A DNA stretch of 49,112 nt from the NCBI GenBank assembly GCA_016784735.1, contig JADHUC010000036.1:1-49112 (forward strand). The letters run 5' to 3'. This stretch comes from Pirellulaceae bacterium. Its GTDB lineage: Bacteria; Planctomycetota; Planctomycetia; Pirellulales; Pirellulaceae. The position numbers were made by a program, and so were the translations under genes. This document shows, in pieces, positions 8,915 to 16,595 of the stretch. The notes below the pieces were generated by a model. That model was not told where the DNA came from. It ran no database searches and saw only the letters and a program-made list of their open reading frames with translations. Each line of letters begins with the position of its first letter. Positions within the stretch are counted from its first letter, which is position 1.

Positions 8915-10852
8915 ATGGCAGAAACTTTTGACCCTTACTACAAGTGGCTTGGCATACCACCCAGGGACCAGCCTCCGCATCACTACCGTCTGCTCGGCAT
9001 TGAGTTGTTCGAGGAGGACCGTGACGTGATCGACGCGGCGGCCAACCGTGTTATGTCCTACCTGAAGGACATGGCCCCCGGGGACGATGCGGCCCACTCG
9101 CAGACCCTACTGAACGAGATTTCCCGGGCAAGGATCTGCCTACTGAACACGGAGAAGAAGGCGGAGTATGACGACCAGCTTCGCCAAAGGCTGAAGGCAG
9201 CGGGCTTACTGGACACGAAGCCAAAGAAACCGGCTGCGAAGAAACCGCCTCCCAAGACGCCGAAGCCGACCGGACCGCCACCCGCCAAGCCGCCGGCCTC
9301 CTCGCCACCGCTACCCGCGATTACGCCACCGCCGCAGACCTCGGTCGACAGGTTTCCAGCTTTCGAACCCCTGCCACCGAAAGCCAAGACCGGCGAGGCG
9401 TTGAAGATTGTGGTCAGCAGCGAAGACGCAGTCAAACGGCCTGCCGCGAAGCGAAAAGAGAGCAAGCCGGCTGTCCAAAACGACCAAGGGCCGCGCAATC
9501 GGCCCCACCGTCTGTTGGGCGTTCTGGTGGGCCTGTTGGTCATTTCGGTTATCGCCTTCATCGTGTCTTTGATCGTGTTCGGTGATGGTGGCGATTCCGA
9601 GTTCGGGCAGGATCCGCAAAGTGGCGGCGCGGACGAACCAGGGTTCTCGTTGCCCGCCTTCGATCCCAATTTCCAGTCCACAGCCGTCGATGGACTCACC
9701 GGCGGGTACGGGCGCATGGTCGGGCACTGGAAATTCGACGACGACGTACGAGACAGCTCGGGCGGAGACCACCACGCGACACTTGCGGGCAATCTGGCAT
9801 TTGTTGATGGAAAAATGGAACGTGCATTGAATCTATCGGAAGTTCAGCGACTATCGGTCCCCGGACCTTTGTTTGCAGAGTCGAGCGAGTTTTCTTTGAC
9901 GCTATGGATCAAATTGGACAAGGTTCCCGACACCACCCGTCCGATCGTGGACGGCGGCACCCTGGACATTCATCTTCACGGGGGCCATCCGAAGCTGCGC
10001 GTGGGGCGTCTGGAACCAGCCGCTGGCCAAAGCACGGATGAAGACACAAAGGCGTTCACCGGCATCGACATTACGGAGCACTTGAACCAGTGGGTGCATC
10101 TTGGCTTGGTCTACTCAGCGCCGTCGCATCAGGTCAACTATTACTTGAACGGCGAGCACCGAGGATTCCAGCGATACGCGCAATCCACTCCGGCAGAGAT
10201 GAGCCGATTGCGGATCAGCAACTTTGCGGGCGACATCGACGATTTGCGGGTCTTCGACTACCGGCTTAGCAGCGTAGCCGTCAAAGCGATCTTCGATGAC
10301 GACTTCTCGCCGCTCTTGGCCGCGCCCGACGAGTCCAACGGCAAAGTGGCCTGCGAGACATGGCACGACGTCTCCGACGGCCTCACTCGTGGACAGATCG
10401 ACCGGATTACGGCCGGCCCGCCTGCGGAAACCACTACTCTGAGGAGTGGGCTGTGGGACATGTTGCCGCTGGCCGAGGGCCACTGCCTGAATCGAATCCG
10501 TGGCTTTCTCTACCCACCCGACGACGGTGAGTACGTGTTTCTGCTTCGGTCCAGCGGGCTCGCAACATTCTCACTGCAGCGATTTGGAGCAGACGAGGAT
10601 TCACTTGCGCAAATCATTCTGAACGACGCCATGCGTGCACAGTCGATGCCCATTCCGCTGGAGAGTGGCAAGGCCTACTACTTCGAGGTTCTTCACCAGT
10701 ATGACGGCCAAAAGCGCGGTTTCCGCCAGATCAGTCTGGGCTGCAGATCTGCAACCGATCGGAGACGCCGGCCCTTTGCCCCACCTGACGCGAAAGACCG
10801 CCAGTTCGCGATCCCGGCCGATTTTCTGGCATCGTACGGCGACGTGGAATGA
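8915..10852 (+). CDS. J-like domain / transmembrane / LamG / PA14-like protein
   Basis: A 645-aa protein with four parts. Residues ~1-95 (DPYYKWLGIPP..., LLNEISRARICLLN..., YDDQLR) look like the degenerate J-domain found at the N-terminus of many planctomycete proteins; no HPD motif is present, so DnaK stimulation is doubtful. Residues ~100-195 are Pro/Lys-rich linker. One transmembrane helix lies at ~199-221 (VLVGLLVISVIAFIVSLIVF). Residues ~270-460 are a LamG/concanavalin-like domain (GHWKFDDDVRDSSGGDHHA), and ~490-630 resemble a PA14-type barrel (GFLYPPDDGEYVFLLRSSG). The expected topology is N-terminus in the cytoplasm and lectin-like domains outside. The ATG at 8915 was chosen because the J-like domain starts there; the ribosome site (GAAGAG) is weak. 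Confidence 0.82.
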   Translation: MAETFDPYYKWLGIPPRDQPPHHYRLLGIELFEEDRDVIDAAANRVMSYLKDMAPGDDAAHSQTLLNEISRARICLLNTEKKAEYDDQLRQRLKAAGLLDTKPKKPAAKKPPPKTPKPTGPPPAKPPASSPPLPAITPPPQTSVDRFPAFEPLPPKAKTGEALKIVVSSEDAVKRPAAKRKESKPAVQNDQGPRNRPHRLLGVLVGLLVISVIAFIVSLIVFGDGGDSEFGQDPQSGGADEPGFSLPAFDPNFQSTAVDGLTGGYGRMVGHWKFDDDVRDSSGGDHHATLAGNLAFVDGKMERALNLSEVQRLSVPGPLFAESSEFSLTLWIKLDKVPDTTRPIVDGGTLDIHLHGGHPKLRVGRLEPAAGQSTDEDTKAFTGIDITEHLNQWVHLGLVYSAPSHQVNYYLNGEHRGFQRYAQSTPAEMSRLRISNFAGDIDDLRVFDYRLSSVAVKAIFDDDFSPLLAAPDESNGKVACETWHDVSDGLTRGQIDRITAGPPAETTTLRSGLWDMLPLAEGHCLNRIRGFLYPPDDGEYVFLLRSSGLATFSLQRFGADEDSLAQIILNDAMRAQSMPIPLESGKAYYFEVLHQYDGQKRGFRQISLGCRSATDRRRRPFAPPDAKDRQFAIPADFLASYGDVE

Positions 10853-10858
10853 CCTGTG

Positions 10859-10954
10859 CCGCCCGTAGGCGAGACTGTCGCTGGAGTACAGCCTTCAGGC
10901 TACGAGAACCGGCTGAAGCCTGGACTCCAACGGGACAAACGTGGCCGTGGGCGG
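10859..10954. repeat. Imperfect inverted repeat before the two-component genes
   Basis: Arms 10882-10898 and 10913-10929 pair at 15 of 17 positions (TGGAGT ... ACTCCA outer ends), and an outer CCGCCC (10859-10864) can pair with GGGCGG (10949-10954). It begins 7 nt after the preceding stop codon and may help end that transcript, although no T-tract follows. Confidence 0.65.
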
Positions 10955-11038
10955 TATAGGCTCCTTCTGCGGGGTGTGTTACAAACGTTTTACGTATGTA
11001 GCCTCCGGACGGTGTTAGGATAGTAGGCGGAGGATCCT

Positions 11039-11746
11039 ATGCCCCAGCAAATGATTCTTACTATCGAAGACGACCCTGCGATCCGTCGAGGGATCTGCGA
11101 CGCGCTTGGCTATGCCGGCTATCGGGTACTGGAGTCGGGCGATGGCCATGACGGCCTGGAGATGGCCGTGCGCCACGACTACGACTTGCTGCTTCTGGAC
11201 CTGGTTCTGCCGGGCAAGGATGGATTGGAGATCCTGCGCGAAGTGCGCAAGACACGTCCCACGCAGCCCGTGATTATCCTCTCGGCACGAGGCGAAGAGG
11301 ACGATCGAGTCGAAGGGTTGAAGCTGGGTGCGGACGATTACGTGGTCAAGCCGTTCAGCGTCAAAGAGTTGCTCGCGCGGGTCGAAGCGGTGCTGCGCCG
11401 TTCACCGGAACGGCCGACGGACCTGGACGAGGTCCATTTTCCTGGCGGGCTGGCCGATTTCGCTCGTCGCGAGGTCCAGTTCGCGGACGGCGAACGTGTC
11501 GAGTTGTCCGAACGGGAGATCGAGTTGCTGCGTTATCTGGTCAAGAACGGTGGCCGCGCGATTGCTCGCGACGAATTGCTCGCCAACGTGTGGCGGATCA
11601 GCCCGCAAGGCGTCTCGACACGCACGATCGACATGCACGTGGCACGCCTGCGCGAGAAGCTGCGCGATGATCCGACGGATCCTCAAGTGCTGCTGACCGT
11701 ACGCGGCAAAGGGTACATGTTCGCAAGCGACGGGGACCAAGAATGA
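11039..11746 (+). CDS. OmpR/PhoB-type response regulator
   Basis: A 235-aa response regulator. Residues ~1-120 form a receiver domain with the N-terminal acidic pair (TIEDDPAIRRG), the phospho-acceptor Asp in LLLLDLVLPGKDG, the Ser of SARGEEDD and the conserved Lys in DYVVKPFS. Residues ~135-235 are a winged helix of the OmpR type (ELSEREIELLRYLVKNGGR..., STRTIDMHVARLREKLRDD..., RGKGYMF). The start at 11039 has GGAGGA 4 nt upstream; the next in-frame ATG, four codons later, would be too far from it. The stop overlaps the start of the histidine kinase (ATGA), so the pair is translationally coupled and almost certainly cognate. Confidence 0.95.
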   Translation: MPQQMILTIEDDPAIRRGICDALGYAGYRVLESGDGHDGLEMAVRHDYDLLLLDLVLPGKDGLEILREVRKTRPTQPVIILSARGEEDDRVEGLKLGADDYVVKPFSVKELLARVEAVLRRSPERPTDLDEVHFPGGLADFARREVQFADGERVELSEREIELLRYLVKNGGRAIARDELLANVWRISPQGVSTRTIDMHVARLREKLRDDPTDPQVLLTVRGKGYMFASDGDQE

Positions 11747-13650
11747 AACGTCCCTGGCAAATCTGGCTGCTCTTTTTGGTGTGTCTCGCCATGGTCCTGC
11801 CGGTCATGGCGTGGCTGACGCATACGGCGCTGGAATTGGACCGCGCCGAGGCATTCGCCCAGCAGCAGGCCGACTTGGAGGAGGCGGTTGGCAGCGCTTT
11901 GTGGCAAATGGACGGCGAGTTGACTCGCCTATTGGCACCGGAAATCGCTCGCCCATCCGTTTTCTACCGACCGTTCTATGCGGTCGTCGTCGGCAAGGGC
12001 GAGGCGCAGCAATTGCCCTCCCCGCTGCTGATGCAACCATCGCCGTACGTGCGGCTTCATTTTCAAGTTCGCCCCGACAACACGTGGCATTCGCCGCAAT
12101 GTCCAACCAAGGCACTGTACGATCTGGCGTTGGCAAACGACGGGTCGCCAGACAACATACGGCTGAGCAACGATCGACTAAACCAACTCGCCCTTGCCGT
12201 CCGTTACGCCGATCTATTGGACAAAGTCCCCGAACGGAAGTTGGAGAGCGATCTCCTGGCGGCGGTACAGTGGGCTAACAACAACGCGTTTATGGCGGGA
12301 CCGCAGCAGGGGCAGGTCGTCAACACGATTTTGGATTATGGGTCGGTGCGTCAGCAGTTGGAGGACATTCAGATCAACCAACAGCCCAACTCGGAACAGC
12401 AGGACACGCAATTAGCACTGTCGTCTAACAGCTATCCCGTCGAACGAAATCGGCGAGTCCAATCCCGGCAGGGCAGTAATCTGGAAAGCCGCAATGCAGC
12501 GTTGCAGGCGGCCGCCCAGCAGGCGTTTTTCGATCAACGAGCGAATTTCAATCCCGACGTGTCGACTCTTCCACGATTCGAGCTTGAAGGCGTCAGCCAG
12601 CCGGTGTGGATCGACTCTCATCTGCTATTGGCACGCCGAGTCGAATCGGGCGGCGAGACGTTGATCCAGGGATGCTGGCTCGACTGGCCCAGAATCCGAG
12701 AGAAACTCTTGGAGCGCGTCGCCCCGTTGCTGCCGGACGCCCGCCTGGAACCGGTTACGGACATGAGTCAAGTGCGATTTGACCGCGTACTGGTGAGTTT
12801 GCCCATCCAACTGGTCGTCCCTGAGCCGGTCGCCGTCATCAACCCATTCTCGCCGATTCGCGTTTCGCTGCTGGTCGCCTGGTTCTTTCTTTTGCTGGCC
12901 ACAGCGTCGCTGGCAGTGCTGCTGAAGGGGGTTGTGGCGTTGAGCGAAAGGCGGGCGGCATTTGTGTCTGCTGTAACGCACGAGTTGCGTACGCCTTTAA
13001 CGACGTTTCGCATGTATGCCGAGATGCTCTCCGAAGGGATGGTCTCCGGCGCGGACCAGCGTCACAAGTATCTGGAGACGTTAAGGGTCGAGGCCGACCG
13101 GCTCTCGCATTTGGTCGAGAACGTCCTGCAATACGCTCGATTGGAACGCGGTGCCGGCGCAAAACGTCGCGAGGAACTCGCCGTGGACTCGCTGATCGAC
13201 CGGATGGCAACGCGTTTGTCCGATCGCGCTGCTCAAGCCGAAATGAAGCTGCAGATCGAAGCCGACGAAGACGTCCGGGCGGCGACAATTTCCACGGACC
13301 CGGCCGCCGTGGAACAGATCCTGTTCAACTTGGTCGACAATGCCTGCAAGTATGCCGTCAGTGCCGAGGACGGCCGTATTCATCTGCAAGTTGAGGCCGA
13401 CGTCCGCAGCGTTTCCATCCGTGTCAGAGACCACGGACCGGGTGTGACCGAGCAGGAAATGAAACGTCTGTTTCAGCCGTTCTCGAAAACCGCCCACGAG
13501 GCCGCCAATTCGGCTCCGGGCGTCGGTCTGGGATTGGCTCTGTGCCGTCGTTTGGCGGCAGACATCGGCGGACGCCTAGATGCAAATCGCAAGTCTGACG
13601 GCGCGGAATTCGCACTTGTGCTTCCGCGGTCGCTCAGATACAGCGAGTGA
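11743..13650 (+). CDS. Membrane sensor histidine kinase
   Basis: A 635-aa sensor kinase partner of the preceding regulator. Transmembrane segments are predicted near residues 5-24 (IWLLFLVCLAMVLPVMAWL) and ~370-392 (VSLLVAWFFLLLATASLAVLL). They flank a ~340-residue extracytoplasmic sensor region rich in Gln/Asn that I cannot assign to a known sensor family. The phospho-acceptor His is H413 in VTHELRTPLTTF. It is followed by the catalytic domain with N box (NLVDNACKY), G1 (RDHGPGV) and G2 (GVGLGLALCRR). The last 17 bp overlap the 3' end of the convergent polyprenyl synthase gene. The stimulus is unknown. Confidence 0.95.
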   Translation: MKRPWQIWLLFLVCLAMVLPVMAWLTHTALELDRAEAFAQQQADLEEAVGSALWQMDGELTRLLAPEIARPSVFYRPFYAVVVGKGEAQQLPSPLLMQPSPYVRLHFQVRPDNTWHSPQCPTKALYDLALANDGSPDNIRLSNDRLNQLALAVRYADLLDKVPERKLESDLLAAVQWANNNAFMAGPQQGQVVNTILDYGSVRQQLEDIQINQQPNSEQQDTQLALSSNSYPVERNRRVQSRQGSNLESRNAALQAAAQQAFFDQRANFNPDVSTLPRFELEGVSQPVWIDSHLLLARRVESGGETLIQGCWLDWPRIREKLLERVAPLLPDARLEPVTDMSQVRFDRVLVSLPIQLVVPEPVAVINPFSPIRVSLLVAWFFLLLATASLAVLLKGVVALSERRAAFVSAVTHELRTPLTTFRMYAEMLSEGMVSGADQRHKYLETLRVEADRLSHLVENVLQYARLERGAGAKRREELAVDSLIDRMATRLSDRAAQAEMKLQIEADEDVRAATISTDPAAVEQILFNLVDNACKYAVSAEDGRIHLQVEADVRSVSIRVRDHGPGVTEQEMKRLFQPFSKTAHEAANSAPGVGLGLALCRRLAADIGGRLDANRKSDGAEFALVLPRSLRYSE

Positions 13651-14647
13651 TCACGAAGTCCGTCAGCAGACGTAGCGTTTCGACGGGCGCATCCGGCGGC
13701 AGGTCGACCAATTGCTCCCGAGCTCGATCGGCATAGGCAGCGGCTTTCTCGCGCGCGTAAGAGATCGCATCGTACCGGTCCAAGTACTCGGCCAGAATCT
13801 CGTGCCGTAATTCCGACTCGCCTTCTAGAGCTTGCTGCAGCCTCTCTCTCTCGCTTTCTTCGACGAGCTCCAGCACGCGAATCACAGGCAAAGTAGGCTT
13901 CTGTTTGTCCAGGTCCGTTCCCAGCGATTTCCCCGTGGCTGCCTCGTCCCCGACTACGTCCAGCACATCGTCTGCGATTTGGAACGCGGTACCAAGGTTG
14001 CGACCGTAGGCCTCCATCAGGTCCTCGGTGGCCTCACTCGCTCCGGCAAAATGCGCACCCAGTTTGCAACTGCAACCGCACAGCTCGGCTGTCTTGGCTT
14101 CGATGATGCTCAGATAGTCGTCTTCGCTCAGGCCGAAGTCGCCGCGAGTCCCCTTCTGACGCAACTCCCCCTCGCAAAGAACGCTCGTGGATTCGCCGAT
14201 CACGCGGCAGGCGTACGTGTTATCCAACGTGCTCGCCAGACACAACGCTCGACTGAAAAGGAAATCGCCCAACAGAATGCTCGCCTCGTTGTCCCAACGC
14301 GAGTTGACTGTTGCCAGATGCCGTCGCGTCGTAGCTTCGTCTAGGACGTCATCGTGGATCAACGTAGCCGCGTGAATCATCTCGACCACGGCACCCAGCG
14401 TGATATGGGCCGAGTCGAGTTCGCCCACCGCCTTGCCCATCAGCAACAGCAGAGCGGGACGCAAACGCTTTCCGCCCAGGTGGCAACCGTAACGGACCAG
14501 TTCATCGACGAAGGCGTAGTCGCTCCGCATTTGCCCACGCAGAACGGCTTCCACTTCGCCCATCTCGGCGGCGATCGGGTTGTACAGATCCTTCAAACGC
14601 GATTTGGCGTTTGACAAGTTTCGAATAACAGGACTCATGGATTTCAT
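13634..14647 (-). CDS. Polyprenyl diphosphate synthase (trans, all-E)
   Basis: A 337-aa chain-elongating prenyltransferase that builds long isoprenoid diphosphates from IPP, typically for quinone side chains. Family marks are GGKRLRP (58-64), the first Asp-rich motif DDVLDEATTRR (99-109) and the second, DDVLDVVGD (226-234). The length is typical of octaprenyl/heptaprenyl synthases, but product length cannot be read reliably. A second ATG three codons in (14638) has a GAGA spaced 9 nt upstream and may be the real start. It lies 15 bp downstream of moaC on the same strand and is probably cotranscribed. Its 3' end overlaps the convergent kinase gene by 17 bp. Confidence 0.93.
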   Translation of the reverse strand: MKSMSPVIRNLSNAKSRLKDLYNPIAAEMGEVEAVLRGQMRSDYAFVDELVRYGCHLGGKRLRPALLLLMGKAVGELDSAHITLGAVVEMIHAATLIHDDVLDEATTRRHLATVNSRWDNEASILLGDFLFSRALCLASTLDNTYACRVIGESTSVLCEGELRQKGTRGDFGLSEDDYLSIIEAKTAELCGCSCKLGAHFAGASEATEDLMEAYGRNLGTAFQIADDVLDVVGDEAATGKSLGTDLDKQKPTLPVIRVLELVEESERERLQQALEGESELRHEILAEYLDRYDAISYAREKAAAYADRAREQLVDLPPDAPVETLRLLTDFVITRCI

Positions 14648-14662
14648 TCTCGTACGTTTCAG

Positions 14663-15145
14663 CTATTCAGGAGCACGAACGTAATGCCCGCTGCGCCCTC
14701 CCGATTTCTCCTCCAGTTGTACACTTTCGATGACCATGCCGCGATCCACCGCTTTGCACATGTCGTATACGGTCAACGCCGCGATGGTAACCGACACCAA
14801 CGCTTCCATTTCCACACCCGTTTTGGCCGTCAGGCAGACCTGCGACGAGATGGCGAGCATATCTTCGCTAGGGAAATCGAAGTCCACCTTCACCGCATCC
14901 AGAGCCAACGGGTGACAGAGCGGTATCAAATCGCCCGTGCGCTTCGCGGCCATGATACCAGCCAAACGTGCTACTTCAAGTACATCGCCCTTCGCCGCCC
15001 GGCCCTCACGAATCAATTGCAGAGTCTCCGGCGCCATGCGGACTCGACCGCTGGCACGTGCGATCCGTTCGGTCGGATCCTTGTCGCCCACATCAACCAT
15101 GCGGCTCGCCCCGTTCTCGTCGAAATGGGACAGGTGGGAATTCAT
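14663..15145 (-). CDS. moaC: Cyclic pyranopterin monophosphate synthase MoaC
   Basis: A 160-aa MoaC, which converts the MoaA product into cyclic pyranopterin monophosphate in molybdenum cofactor synthesis. The active-site set is present: [22 protein letters not shown] with its Lys and His, EMEALVSV with two Glu, and [11 protein letters not shown] with Asp and Lys. The ATG at 15145 gives the usual MoaC length and N-terminus ([16 protein letters not shown]); the longer open frame upstream does not look like MoaC and crosses the terminator at 15274-15299. No other moa genes are in the window. It is followed after 15 bp by the polyprenyl synthase gene. Confidence 0.96.
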   Translation of the reverse strand: MNSHLSHFDENGASRMVDVGDKDPTERIARASGRVRMAPETLQLIREGRAAKGDVLEVARLAGIMAAKRTGDLIPLCHPLALDAVKVDFDFPSEDMLAISSQVCLTAKTGVEMEALVSVTIAALTVYDMCKAVDRGMVIESVQLEEKSGGRSGHYVRAPE

Positions 15146-15475
15146 CTGGATTCGTCGAACCTTGGCGTGGCGTTGGGAGAGTGACAGGATCGCGGCTGAC
15201 CCAGGCTTGCTGGAATTCTGGGTCCAGACATCTCCTTCTCCTAGGAACCGCGGCAGGGAAACCATCATAACATAAAAAAACGCCCAGTAACGGGCGTTTG
15301 TGGCAAGAGATGGGATTGCGGAGACCGGGGCCGGGAACCCCGGTGCCTCCACTGGCCGAATCATTCGACCCCCCATTCGGATTTATCGAATCCGCCGTGT
15401 GGTCTAGTCACGACGGTTTGGGCAACGCGACGACTTGAAATGTCCCTCCACCTCTGTAGCTGGAGCGGTTGATGG
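15146..15475. other. Intergenic region with two hairpins
   Basis: No gene is seen here. Besides the terminator at 15274-15299 it holds a strong GC-rich hairpin at 15320-15350 (ACCGGGG paired with CCCCGGT, extended by GGAG/CTCC across a 2-nt bulge). The moaC promoter should lie between the terminator and 15145; no convincing -35/-10 pair was found. Confidence 0.5.
15274..15299 (-). terminator. Intrinsic terminator upstream of moaC
   Basis: On the minus strand an 8-bp stem (AAACGCCC ... GGGCGTTT, arms 15278-15285 and 15292-15299) with a 6-nt loop is followed by seven T residues (15280-15274). This is the classic intrinsic terminator form. It would stop transcripts coming from the DNA-binding/receiver gene at 15476-16048 before moaC, separating the two units. 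Confidence 0.8.
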
Positions 15476-16048
15476 TTATACCAGTTCTTTTCTCGCACCG
15501 ATCAACGTCCGTAGACGCTCGGCCAAGAGTCTTGCGTCAAACGGCTTCTTGAAAGTCTCGTTGATCGCGGATCGATCGAAGCTCATCGGCTGACCGTCGT
15601 CCGGCAGCAACGCAATGAGAATCGTCTCGGTGAAATCCATGTTCTTCCGCAGATTCTGACAGATCTGCAGGGCTTCCACCTTGCCGATCGAAAAATCCAC
15701 GATTATGCAATCTGGATGAAAACTCTCCGCGTGAATGCCGGCCTCGAATCCGCTGGCCGCAACGGCGACCTTAAAGGATCTTTCGGGCGGTAGTTCCCGT
15801 TTCAAGTTCTCGATCAACACCTGATCTTGAGCCACGATCAGCACCTTGGCCATCGCCTCGTCTTCGAGGTCCCCAAGGGGCATTCCGTGCTCTTTGAGGA
15901 ACTTGATCAGGTATTCCCTGGGAATGCGTCGGTCTTGGGACCCCGGAATCCGGTATCCCTTAAGGCGGCCCGAGTCGAACCACTTACTGACCGTGCGCGG
16001 GGCCACTTTACAGATCTTGGCGACCTGTCCAGTTGTGAACACCTTCAT
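15476..16048 (-). CDS. Helix-turn-helix / receiver-like domain fusion protein
   Basis: A 190-aa regulator. Residues ~1-58 are an excisionase/BldC-like winged helix (TTGQVAKICKVAPRTVSKW, then GRLKGYRIPGSQDRRIPREYL). Residues ~66-185 resemble a response-regulator receiver: the strand ending in Asp (DCIIVDFSIGK) and the conserved Lys (FKKPFD) are present, but the usual N-terminal acidic pair is only partly kept (VLIVAQDQ) and no clear Thr/Ser follows strand 4, so phosphorylation is uncertain. The ATG at 16048 has GGAGAACC upstream. No kinase gene is adjacent. The DNA-binding domain stands before the receiver, the reverse of most response regulators. Confidence 0.85.
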   Translation of the reverse strand: MKVFTTGQVAKICKVAPRTVSKWFDSGRLKGYRIPGSQDRRIPREYLIKFLKEHGMPLGDLEDEAMAKVLIVAQDQVLIENLKRELPPERSFKVAVAASGFEAGIHAESFHPDCIIVDFSIGKVEALQICQNLRKNMDFTETILIALLPDDGQPMSFDRSAINETFKKPFDARLLAERLRTLIGARKELV

Positions 16049-16595
16049 CGCAGGTTCTCCATAACTCTCTCGTTGACTCGTCCTATACTGCGCCGGACAT
16101 AATCGCCGCGACACAGTGTCATGCCCCCTGTCTGTGACACTGACCTTTTGAGTCAGCGAGCGCCGGTGTGGGGGACCGACTTCGCACAAACATCTGGGTC
16201 GGGACTTGACTATCGTAAAGCTTCTTCGTGGCTTAGACTCAGCTCCCTCTGATCTGCGCCTTACTAAAAACCATCGGCAATCGGAGGCTTCGGAATTTGG
16301 GTAAAATCCGCAAAATGGAGAAGTTTGTTCCAGCTTCCCCATCATGCAGGAGCCCGATCACCAACAAGCCGGAACTTCAGCCTGGTAGGGTTGAGAGGGG
16401 AAAATCCATCGTAGAATCCGCGGAATGAGCAACAACGCTCATTGCCGCAGATGCAGAGCAATCTGCACTAGGTAGGATCCCCCCTACTCAGTCCGTTCTG
16501 CATTTGAAACGCACACTGCAGTCGCAGACTACGCTTCGGAACAAACCTTCCGATTTTATGTTTCGAATCGAAAGGGGGGATTACTTTAGAAAGAT
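16049..16595. other. Long intergenic region, no gene seen
   Basis: 547 bp without a supportable gene, between the TPR gene's 3' end and the start of the DNA-binding/receiver gene. It contains an inverted repeat at 16114-16142 and three small hairpins in a row at 16424-16487: AATGAGC/GCTCATT, GCAGAT/ATCTGC and GTAGG/CCTAC. A small RNA or leader is possible. No coding signal was found. Confidence 0.5.
16114..16142. promoter_or_regulatory. Possible operator palindrome
   Basis: A perfect 8-bp inverted repeat (CAGTGTCA, 13-nt spacer, TGACACTG) lies 66-94 bp upstream of the start codon at 16048. Position and symmetry suit a dimeric regulator site, perhaps autoregulation by the DNA-binding/receiver protein. 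This is an inference from symmetry alone. Confidence 0.3.

Noticed and set aside
8915..9200. N-terminal domain as a functional DnaJ co-chaperone
   Set aside because: The HPD motif needed to stimulate DnaK is not present; only the general J-like fold is suggested.
13634..13650. Overlap of convergent kinase and prenyl synthase genes as antisense regulation
   Set aside because: A 17-bp tail overlap is common between convergent genes, and nothing else supports a regulatory role.
15320..15350. GC-rich hairpin as part of a tRNA gene
   Set aside because: No anticodon arm, T-loop (GTTCGA) or acceptor pairing could be built around it.
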